DNA from: Gammaproteobacteria bacterium
GTDB lineage: Bacteria > Pseudomonadota > Gammaproteobacteria > Steroidobacterales > Steroidobacteraceae
Reading direction: 5' to 3'
NCBI GenBank assembly: GCA_027451085.1
Contig: DAIDKA010000229.1
Coordinates: forward strand, 1-13,048
DNA length: 13,048 nucleotides
A program made the position numbers and the translations under genes. Shown here one piece after another: positions 1 through 5,204 of the stretch; the first letter of the stretch is position 1, and every line of letters begins with the position of its first letter. The notes beneath the pieces are model-generated. The model searched no databases. It was not told the origin of the DNA and saw only the letters and a list, made by a program, of their open reading frames with translations.

Positions 1-1
1 C

Positions 2-178
2 GAGGACTTCATGCTCGATGATTCGTCGGGCCTGGTGACGATGGTGCGACTGCTGGGTTCCGGTTATCCCGTTGATAACCACTGGGATCCGTTGTATCTC
101 AAGGTGCGCACCGGTTGGGAGCGTGCGCTGCCGCGGCTCAAGGTGCTGGTGGAACGTAACGTCGGCAGGAGGTTGTGA
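2..178 (+). CDS. C-terminal end of a probable SRPBCC (AHSA1-like) domain protein, cut by the window start
   Basis: Reading frame 2 is open from the window edge to a TGA at 176-178, giving the last 58 residues of a protein whose start lies outside. The visible tail contains a valine/leucine-rich strand (LVTMVRLLGSGYP), then a tryptophan-led C-terminal helix (GWERALPRLKVLVE). A final strand followed by a long GW-x-x-x-L-x-x-L-K helix is the usual end of SRPBCC/AHSA1 domains, which form a hydrophobic ligand pocket. No catalytic residues can be assigned. The stop overlaps the ATG of the next gene (TGATG), so the two are probably co-transcribed and translationally coupled. The family assignment rests on a short fragment and is tentative. 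Confidence 0.5.
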   Translation, partial: EDFMLDDSSGLVTMVRLLGSGYPVDNHWDPLYLKVRTGWERALPRLKVLVERNVGRRL

Positions 179-558
179 TGGTCGGATTCCTGTTCCGTGC
201 CGCTCTGTCGATGCTCGGGCTGTGGCTGGCGACGCGCTGGGTGCACGGCATCCGCATCGACAACGCGGACACGCTGGTGCTCGCAGGACTGCTGCTGGGC
301 GTGCTCAACGCCGTGGTGCGGCCCGTCGCCATTGTGCTGACGCTGCCGCTCACCATACTCACCCTGGGGCTGTTCCTGCTGGTGGTGAACGCCGGCATGG
401 TGGGGCTTACGGCCTACCTCCTGGCCGGCTTCCATGTCGCAGGTTTCCACGCGGCGTTCTTCACGGCGCTGCTGGTCAGCATCACCGGCTGGGTGGGTTC
501 GTGCTTCATCGGCTCCCGGGGGCGTTTCGAGGTTTATTCCCGCGCGCGCCGTCGGTGA
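178..558 (+). CDS. Phage holin family 4 / YvlD-like small integral membrane protein
   Basis: This 126-residue protein is mostly hydrophobic, with about four membrane segments (roughly residues 3-22, 33-50, 55-80 and 88-112) and a basic C-terminus (RGRFEVYSRARRR). The central stretch NAVVRPVAIVLTLPLTILTL followed by GLFLLVVNA is the hallmark of the Phage_holin_4_2 (YvlD) family. That family is widespread on bacterial chromosomes, unrelated to prophages in most cases, and has no firmly established function. ATG at 178 is preferred over GTG at 175 because the AGGAGG Shine-Dalgarno at 167-172 lies 5 bases from the ATG but only 2 from the GTG. The gene starts inside the stop codon of the upstream frame. 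Its last 53 bases overlap the convergent OPT transporter gene. No phage genes are nearby. Confidence 0.88.
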   Translation: MVGFLFRAALSMLGLWLATRWVHGIRIDNADTLVLAGLLLGVLNAVVRPVAIVLTLPLTILTLGLFLLVVNAGMVGLTAYLLAGFHVAGFHAAFFTALLVSITGWVGSCFIGSRGRFEVYSRARRR

Positions 559-2482
559 GCGCGGTGCGGCACAGCCACCAGCCAAGCAGCGCCAGGATGA
601 GCACGCCCAGCCATTGCCCGAATTGCAGCGAGCCGGGCAGCGCCAGCACGTCCGCCCTGCCGGTGATCACGATGGGAATGGCGATCACGATGCCCACGAG
701 GGCTTCGCCGGAGATCAGCCCGGCGGAGAACAGCGTGCCCCTGCGGCTCAGGCGCTCGACTTCCTCAGCCGACAACTCGCGGCCGGCACGCCGGTGGATG
801 ACCCGCTCCACCAGCAGGGTGAGCAGGCCGCCCAGGAAGATCGGCATGGTCACATCGATGGGCAGGTAGATGCCGCAGGCCGCGCCCATCACCGGGGTGC
901 GGAACGTGGACCCGCGCACGCGCAGGACTTCGTCCAGGATGATGATGCAGACCGCGATCACGCCGCCCGCAATCACCATGTTCCAGGGCAGTGACCCGCC
1001 GAAGATGCCCTTCGCCACCGACGCCATCAAGGTGGCCTGGGGTGCGATCAGCGGATGTGGATGTCCTGGCGTCGGCACGCCGATGCCGTAGGCGGCCAGC
1101 AGCAGGTTCAGCACCGGGGCCATCACCACGGCGCAGACGATGGAGCCGACGGCAAGCATCATCTGCTGCTTCCACGGCGTCGCGCCCACCATCATGCCGG
1201 CCTTGAGGTCCTGGAGGTTGTCGCCGGCGACACAGGCAGCGCAGCACACCACTGCGCCCACGAGCACCGTGGCCACCGGGCCAACCAGCGAATGCCGGCC
1301 CAGCATCAGCGCCAGCACCACGGCCGCGAACAGCGTGGTGGAGATGGAAATGCCGGACACCGGGTTGTTGGAAGAGCCCACCAGGCCGGCCAGGTACGCG
1401 GACACGGAGCAGAACACGAAGCCGGCGACGACCATGATCAGCGTCATCACCACGCTCACACTCCAGCTGTCGACGATGTTCTGCGACAGCAGCCACAGCG
1501 GTACGGTGAACAGCACGGTTCCGGCCAGGATCCAGTGCATGGGCAGGTCGCGCTCGTGCTCCGGCAGCAACGCACCGGCGCCGGCGCGCGCGGCTGCAAG
1601 ACCGCTTCTGACCCCGCTGGCCAGCGACGAGCGCAGCCGGATCAGGGTCCAGATCCCGCCCACCACCATGGCACCCACGCCGAGGTAGCGGATCTGGTGC
1701 GACCAGATGGCGCCTGCGGCGTCCTCGGGGGCCATGCCTGCGAGGGAGTGTGCAAGCGCGGGGTCCTGGTTGATGAACAGCGCTGAATACAGCGGGATGA
1801 CGACGTTCCACGACAGTACGCTGCCGGCGAACGTCACGGTGCCGATGTTGAAGCCGACGATGTAGCCCACGCCCAGCAGCGCTGCCGACAGATTGCTGCC
1901 GAGGTAGCTGACGGCCCGGCCCAGGTGACCGGCCAGGAAGGCCGTGTCCGGCACCAGGCGCAGGCCGCTGCCGGCCGCCAGCTTGGCAAGGCCGCTGCCC
2001 AGGGCGGCGCCGCCAAGAATGCGCACTCCCTCCGCCGGATTCTCACCGGCGCGCAGCACCTCGGCCGCCGCTCTGCCTTCCGGGAACGTCAGCTTCTGGT
2101 CGATGATCAGTGAGCGGCGCAGCGGCACCGAGAACAGCACGCCGAGCACGCCGCCCAGGGCGGCGATGGCGAACACCCACCAGTAATTGAAGCTGTGCCA
2201 GAAGCCCAGGATCAGCAGTGCCGGCAGCGTGAAAATGACGCCGGAGGTCACCGAGCCGCCGGCGGAACCGCCGGTCTGCACGATGTTGTTCTCCAGGATG
2301 CCGCCGCCGCCGAATGCGCGCAGCACCGCCATGGAGATCACGGCCGAGGGAATGGCCGAGGCGATGGTCATGCCGGCGAACAGGCCGAGATAGGCGTTGG
2401 CTGCGGCCAGCAGCGCGGCCAGGACCACCGACAGCAGCAGTGCGGGGACTGTCAGCTGGCGCGCGGATGGTGGAGTGTTCAT
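506..2482 (-). CDS. OPT (oligopeptide transporter) family membrane protein
   Basis: This 658-residue, very hydrophobic protein has about 14 or more predicted membrane segments. The N-terminus carries the bacterial OPT signature: NAYLGLFAGMTIASAIPSAV, then NNIVQTGGSAGGSVTSGVIF, then the FPEGRAAAEVLRAG segment. Length and these motifs match bacterial OPT members, which are proposed secondary importers of small peptides or of metal-chelator complexes. The substrate cannot be read from sequence. The start ATG (2480-2482) overlaps the stop of the upstream hemD-like gene by 4 bases, implying coupled expression. The hydrophilic C-terminus (ending RGNKPRNAPGSR) is encoded in the region that overlaps the convergent small membrane protein gene. 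A link to nitrate assimilation is not evident; it may simply travel with hemD. Confidence 0.9.
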   Translation of the reverse strand: MNTPPSARQLTVPALLLSVVLAALLAAANAYLGLFAGMTIASAIPSAVISMAVLRAFGGGGILENNIVQTGGSAGGSVTSGVIFTLPALLILGFWHSFNYWWVFAIAALGGVLGVLFSVPLRRSLIIDQKLTFPEGRAAAEVLRAGENPAEGVRILGGAALGSGLAKLAAGSGLRLVPDTAFLAGHLGRAVSYLGSNLSAALLGVGYIVGFNIGTVTFAGSVLSWNVVIPLYSALFINQDPALAHSLAGMAPEDAAGAIWSHQIRYLGVGAMVVGGIWTLIRLRSSLASGVRSGLAAARAGAGALLPEHERDLPMHWILAGTVLFTVPLWLLSQNIVDSWSVSVVMTLIMVVAGFVFCSVSAYLAGLVGSSNNPVSGISISTTLFAAVVLALMLGRHSLVGPVATVLVGAVVCCAACVAGDNLQDLKAGMMVGATPWKQQMMLAVGSIVCAVVMAPVLNLLLAAYGIGVPTPGHPHPLIAPQATLMASVAKGIFGGSLPWNMVIAGGVIAVCIIILDEVLRVRGSTFRTPVMGAACGIYLPIDVTMPIFLGGLLTLLVERVIHRRAGRELSAEEVERLSRRGTLFSAGLISGEALVGIVIAIPIVITGRADVLALPGSLQFGQWLGVLILALLGWWLCRTALTDGARGNKPRNAPGSR

Positions 2483-3324
2483 CTTGTTGATTCTGTCGCC
2501 TGTAGGGATGTTGCGCCGAGCGCCTCTTCGAGGGCGCTGGCCAGCGGTTTGAGGAAGTAGCTCGACCCGGGCATGGCGCGCACGGCGACGCCGCGCGCTT
2601 CGAGGGCCGCGGCGACCAGCGGCCCTACCGCGGCGACCTGCGTGCGCGCGAGGGCCGCAGCCGCCGCGTCGGCGCCGACATCGAACAGCCGCCTCACCTG
2701 CTGCATGCTGGTGAAGGCGATGGCGTCGATGGCGCCGCTGCCGAGTTTCGTCAGCAGCGCCTGCACGGCCTCATCATCCGCCGCGTCCGCATAACGGTAG
2801 GGAGCCACCGTGATCACGCCGGCGCCGACTGATTGCAGGAACTCCACCAGCGGCCGGTTGGGCTCGCCGCCGTACAACTGCACGCCGAACACGTGGCCCT
2901 GCAATGTAACGCCGATCCGCTTGAGGGTCTCGATCACCCCGGCGGTGGTGGGTGCCTCGGCGATGAGATCGGGTTTCAGCCCCAGGTTGCGCAAGGCGCG
3001 GGCCGGCTTGGGGCCGCGGGTGATCTTGCGCACCCGGCCCAGGCGGGCGACGAAAGGGTCCTTGAGCGCGGGCGCGTGCTGTTCGATGCAGGACAGGATG
3101 CGCAGCAGGCCCTCGCCGGTCAGCAGAATGAGGTCATCGCACGCCCCGTCATTGAAACGCCGCACGAACTGCAGTACTGGCGCCGGATCCTCGGCATCGC
3201 GGATTGCGACCAGCGGGCAGCGCAGCACCGTGGCGCCGCGCCGCTCCAGCAAGGCGGCGAACAGGTCGAGTTCCCGGGTCTCGGGAACGGCGATGGTACG
3301 GCCGGTCAATGGCGCAGCGTTCAT
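2479..3324 (-). CDS. hemD: Uroporphyrinogen-III synthase (HemD-type)
   Basis: This 281-residue cytosolic protein matches the HemD fold of two alpha/beta domains joined by a two-strand linker. It opens with GRTIAVPETRELDLFAALL and has the first-domain strand DDLILLTGEGLLRIL. It then has the linker-proximal ITRGPKPARALRNLGLKPDL with the following APTTAGVIETL, the second-domain FTSMQQVRRLF, and the C-terminal VAAVGPLVAAALEARGV. The enzyme cyclises hydroxymethylbilane to uroporphyrinogen III, the branch point to haem and siroheme. It sits divergently from the nitrite reductase locus, whose NirB requires siroheme, so a dedicated supply role is plausible, though no siroheme synthase is visible. ATG at 3322-3324 gives the expected N-terminus; a GAGG lies about 13 bases upstream, so its ribosome binding site is weak. 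The downstream OPT gene overlaps its stop. Confidence 0.85.
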   Translation of the reverse strand: MNAAPLTGRTIAVPETRELDLFAALLERRGATVLRCPLVAIRDAEDPAPVLQFVRRFNDGACDDLILLTGEGLLRILSCIEQHAPALKDPFVARLGRVRKITRGPKPARALRNLGLKPDLIAEAPTTAGVIETLKRIGVTLQGHVFGVQLYGGEPNRPLVEFLQSVGAGVITVAPYRYADAADDEAVQALLTKLGSGAIDAIAFTSMQQVRRLFDVGADAAAAALARTQVAAVGPLVAAALEARGVAVRAMPGSSYFLKPLASALEEALGATSLQATESTR

Positions 3325-3508
3325 CCGGCGAAGCTTACCTCATGGGCCTGCCCGACCCGTCGTAACGGGGCCGCCGCACGTTGCCGGTGCACCGGTGCGC
3401 GACAGTGCACGATGGCGACACGGCCTGGAACACCATTGCCGTAATCAAAGACCCTGCGTCCTGTTCTAACTCGTTGCTGCTGTTGAAGAATGGCTGCAAC
3501 GGGCGTGG
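3325..3508. promoter_or_regulatory. Divergent intergenic region between hemD and the lone flavoprotein gene
   Basis: This is the upstream half of the 345-base gap. It must hold the minus-strand hemD promoter, but I see no convincing -35/-10 pair for it. On the plus-strand side it holds the NtrC-like half-site cluster at 3376-3410, annotated separately. An AATCAA at 3443-3448 resembles the first half of an IHF site but lacks the TTR half. CGTTGC (3472-3477) and GCAACG (3496-3501) form a weak inverted repeat of unknown role. No coding sequence is supported here. Confidence 0.5.
3376..3410 (+). promoter_or_regulatory. Candidate NtrC enhancer (cluster of GCAC/GTGC half-sites) for the flavoprotein gene
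   Basis: GCAC (3376-3379), seven bases, then GTGCA (3387-3391) matches the NtrC dyad pattern GCAC-N7-GTGC known from glnA enhancers. Further half-sites follow immediately: GCAC-C-GGTGC at 3389-3398 and GTGCAC at 3405-3410. The main dyad is centred about 126 bases upstream of the -24 element at 3509, a normal distance for a sigma-54 enhancer. The equivalent dyad in the nirB control region lies almost the same distance from its promoter. Assignment to NtrC is by pattern only. Confidence 0.6.
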
Positions 3509-3524
3509 TGGCACGCTCGTTGCA
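3509..3524 (+). promoter_or_regulatory. Sigma-54 (-24/-12) promoter of the lone flavoprotein gene
   Basis: TGGCACG at 3509-3515, four bases, then TTGCA at 3520-3524 is a perfect match to the sigma-54 core consensus TGGCACG-N4-TTGCA. Counting from the -12 GC places transcription start near 3535, which leaves a leader of about 135 bases before the ATG at 3670. An identical element lies upstream of nirB. Confidence 0.88.
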
Positions 3525-3534
3525 AATACTCTGC

Positions 3535-3669
3535 TGTGTGATCCGGCAGCGGGATTGCAACCGTAACTGCAACATGACTGTAACTGCAGTGGCGCCGGCT
3601 TCATGCCCAATCTCATATCCCCCCTCGAGAGCGGGCATGGAGCCGGCGGTTTTTTGAACACGAGGTGGC
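3535..3669 (+). promoter_or_regulatory. Structured leader RNA of the lone flavoprotein gene, likely attenuated
   Basis: Starting at the predicted sigma-54 start site, the leader can fold into a hairpin with TGTGATCC (3537-3544) pairing with GGATTGCA (3552-3559) through 8 pairs including two wobbles and a 7-base loop. A second hairpin pairs ACTGCA (3566-3571) with TGCAGT (3585-3590). The terminator at 3593-3655 follows. An alternative pairing of CATGA (3573-3577) with TCATG (3601-3605) would invade the terminator arm and could act as an antiterminator. The start codon is 14 bases past the terminator T-tract, with GAGG at 3662-3665 as Shine-Dalgarno. A terminator in this position implies regulated readthrough; the regulator is not encoded here. 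Confidence 0.65.
3593..3655 (+). terminator. Intrinsic terminator inside the leader of the flavoprotein gene
   Basis: The 5' arm 3593-3608 (CGCCGGCTTCATGCCC) pairs with the 3' arm 3633-3648 over 16 base pairs with a single T-G wobble. A 24-base loop separates the arms. A run of six T follows at 3650-3655. It lies only 14 bases before the start codon at 3670 and downstream of the promoter, so it is an attenuator rather than the end of another gene (the neighbour upstream is divergent). Confidence 0.88.
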
Positions 3670-4878
3670 ATGGCGCCGCTCATCATTGCCGGCAGCGGCC
3701 CCGCCGGCGTGCGGGCGGCGGCGGAAATCACCAGGCTGTTGCCACAGGTGCCCTGCCTGCTCTACGGAGCAGAGCCTTGCGAACCCTACGACCGTTCACG
3801 ACTGTCCGCCTTCCTTGCGGGCGAGCTGTCCCGCGAGGCGTTGGTCGGGGACATTGAGCGGACCGTTGCGCCATCCCTGGGTCGACGCTACGGCTGCGCG
3901 GTGCGTTCCATCGAGCGGGGCAGTCACTGCATCACTGATGCTGACGGTCGCGTGCAACCCTACTCGAAATTGATCCTTGCCACCGGTGCCCGCCTGCACT
4001 ACCCCAGCCTGCCGGGCATGCACCTGGAGGGCGTCCACCCGTTTCGCGACCTGGCCGATGCGCAGCGTCTGATCGCCCGCCGCGCGCGCAGCCGCCGCAC
4101 GGTGGTACTGGGTGGCGGCCTGCCGGGAATTGAAGTGGCACGCGCCATGCGTCGTCACCGCACGCAAGTGACGCTCATAGAGCATGCGCCCCGCCTGATG
4201 CCGCGGCAGCTGGACAGCCACGCCGCAGCCCTGCTGCAACGGCGGCTGGAGGAGGAGGGCATACATGTCGTGCTCGGCGACGGCGTACGCAGGCTGTTCG
4301 GCGATACGCGGGTGGCCGGGTTGCGGCTCATGAATGGCGACGACGTCTTCTGCGACACCGTCGTGCTGGCGACGGGCTCGCGTCCCCGCACGGAGCTGGC
4401 GTTGCAGGCCGGGCTGTCGGTGGGTAACGGCATCCGCGTCGATGATCAGCTGCGCACCACCGATCCGGACATCTTCGCCATCGGCGAGTGTGCCGAACAT
4501 CGCGGCACGGTGTATGGCATGGCAGGGCCGGCCCTGGAGCAGGCAGCGACGGTGGCGGCGGTGATTGCCGGCGAGAAGGCCATCTACACGGGTTCAGGCG
4601 CCGGCATGTCCGCCGTGCTGTGCGGACTGCCGGTGTTCAGCGTCGGACGTGTCAGCGAGGATGCGCTCGGTCCGGATGACCGCACCCTGGGCTTCATGGG
4701 CCGGGCAGGCTACTGCAAGCTGGTGCTAGCGCGCGGCCGGATGGCTGGCGCGCTGGCGGTGGGCGCAGGCTTCGACACCGCGCAATTGCAGCGGGCGGTG
4801 CGCGAGGGGCGGCGCCTCCTGCCGTGGCAGCGCTGGCGGTTTCTCATGGCCGGGCGGTTGTGGCGTCAGGCTGCATGA
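3670..4878 (+). CDS. Stand-alone FAD/NAD(P)-dependent oxidoreductase, NirB N-terminal-domain type
   Basis: This 402-residue flavoprotein has the pyridine-nucleotide-disulphide reductase class II layout. An FAD dinucleotide site GSGPAG lies at residues 8-13, an NAD(P)H site GGGLPG at 148-153, and the second FAD contact IFAIGEC ends near residue 274. There is no CxxxxC redox disulphide. It ends in a short basic, tryptophan-rich tail (LLPWQRWRFLMAGRLW). It has no iron-sulphur, siroheme or Rieske domain, so it should pass electrons from NAD(P)H to a separate carrier or enzyme. It is related to the N-terminal third of NirB and to the reductase module fused to NirD downstream. It forms its own transcription unit with a sigma-54 promoter and attenuated leader matching those of nirB, so a role in nitrogen assimilation is likely, but partner and substrate are unknown. 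Confidence 0.85.
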   Translation: MAPLIIAGSGPAGVRAAAEITRLLPQVPCLLYGAEPCEPYDRSRLSAFLAGELSREALVGDIERTVAPSLGRRYGCAVRSIERGSHCITDADGRVQPYSKLILATGARLHYPSLPGMHLEGVHPFRDLADAQRLIARRARSRRTVVLGGGLPGIEVARAMRRHRTQVTLIEHAPRLMPRQLDSHAAALLQRRLEEEGIHVVLGDGVRRLFGDTRVAGLRLMNGDDVFCDTVVLATGSRPRTELALQAGLSVGNGIRVDDQLRTTDPDIFAIGECAEHRGTVYGMAGPALEQAATVAAVIAGEKAIYTGSGAGMSAVLCGLPVFSVGRVSEDALGPDDRTLGFMGRAGYCKLVLARGRMAGALAVGAGFDTAQLQRAVREGRRLLPWQRWRFLMAGRLWRQAA

Positions 4879-4883
4879 CCGGG

Positions 4884-4900
4884 TGCACACGGATTGTGCA
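4884..4900 (+). promoter_or_regulatory. Candidate NtrC enhancer site for the nirB operon
   Basis: TGCAC (4884-4888), seven bases, then GTGCA (4896-4900) is a perfect TGCAC-N7-GTGCA dyad, the arrangement found in known NtrC sites of glnA. The repeat extends outward to GGTGCACA/TGTGCACC (4882-4889 and 4895-4902). Its centre is about 124 bases upstream of the -24 element at 5016. It begins only 5 bases after the flavoprotein stop codon. As RNA it could form an 8-pair hairpin, but no T-tract follows, so a terminator role is unlikely. Confidence 0.68.
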
Positions 4901-5015
4901 CCGGCGGCGATTCCGCACGATTCCAGCCCGACGTGAGGTCGTTCCGCCACACCGGGGTTGAGCGGCGAACGTCTAACTCCTTGCCAGCACAGAGAAACGG
5001 TCAGCCATACGCGGC

Positions 5016-5031
5016 TGGCACGTGTGTTGCA
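5016..5031 (+). promoter_or_regulatory. Sigma-54 (-24/-12) promoter of the nirB operon
   Basis: TGGCACG at 5016-5022, four bases, then TTGCA at 5027-5031 is a perfect sigma-54 core element. The predicted transcription start is near 5042, giving a 163-base leader before the nirB ATG. The element is identical in core sequence and spacing to the one at 3509-3524. Confidence 0.9.
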
Positions 5032-5041
5032 ACAAGTACCG

Positions 5042-5204
5042 CATGCGATCACATGCCCATCCAGGGGATGGTGATTGCATGACAGGCGGATCCAACTGTG
5101 GGACCGCACCGGCAACGCCGCCGGCTTTGTGTGCACCTGATTCCCCCCAAGGTGTGCATAGAGTCGGCGGCTTTTTTTTCGCCAGAAGCAGGCCAAAGGC
5201 AGGC
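5042..5204 (+). promoter_or_regulatory. Structured nirB leader RNA with an ANTAR-like two-hairpin element
   Basis: From the predicted start, CATGCGATCA (5042-5051) pairs with TGATTGCATG (5072-5081), with an inner CCATCC/GGATGG stem (5057-5062 and 5066-5071). Next comes a hairpin at 5086-5107: GCGG/CCGC plus an inner UCC/GGA helix, with a loop of AACTGT or AACTGTG depending on pairing. One base later, CCGGC (5109-5113) pairs with GCCGG (5120-5124) around the six-base loop AACGCC. Its A at loop position 1 and G at position 4 fit the hexaloop described for ANTAR-protein RNA targets. This last hairpin uses bases 5117-5124 of the terminator arm, so the two are mutually exclusive, as expected for an antiterminator. 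The first hairpin loop fits the A1/G4 rule less well, so the ANTAR assignment stays tentative. Confidence 0.55.
5117..5179 (+). terminator. Intrinsic terminator (attenuator) in the nirB leader
   Basis: The 5' arm 5117-5138 pairs with the 3' arm 5150-5171 over 22 positions without mismatch, five of them G-T wobbles. An 11-base loop containing six C separates the arms. Eight T follow at 5172-5179. It lies between the sigma-54 promoter and nirB, 25 bases before the nirB ATG, so operon expression requires readthrough. Confidence 0.92.

Noticed and set aside
178..558. Prophage remnant, suggested by the phage-holin family name.
   Set aside because: This family is common on bacterial chromosomes. 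No lysis, capsid, integrase or attachment site is present nearby.
1055..1786. Plus-strand open frame of 243 codons opposite the OPT gene.
   Set aside because: It is rich in His, Gln, Arg and Gly, with no domain or start signal; it is the complement of an OPT coding region with full membrane segments.
3443..3456. IHF site between enhancer and promoter (AATCAA).
   Set aside because: Only the first half of the consensus is present; the TTR half is missing, and no equivalent is seen in the nirB control region.
4882..4902. Terminator for the flavoprotein gene at the GGTGCACA/TGTGCACC inverted repeat.
   Set aside because: No T-tract follows and the stem is short. The TGCAC-N7-GTGCA form and its distance to the sigma-54 promoter fit an NtrC site better.
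5022..5204. In-frame 61-codon extension of nirB upstream of 5205 (or a leader peptide from ATG 5079).
   Set aside because: It starts inside the sigma-54 promoter, runs through the terminator hairpin, has no ribosome binding site, and NirB homology begins at the 5205 ATG.
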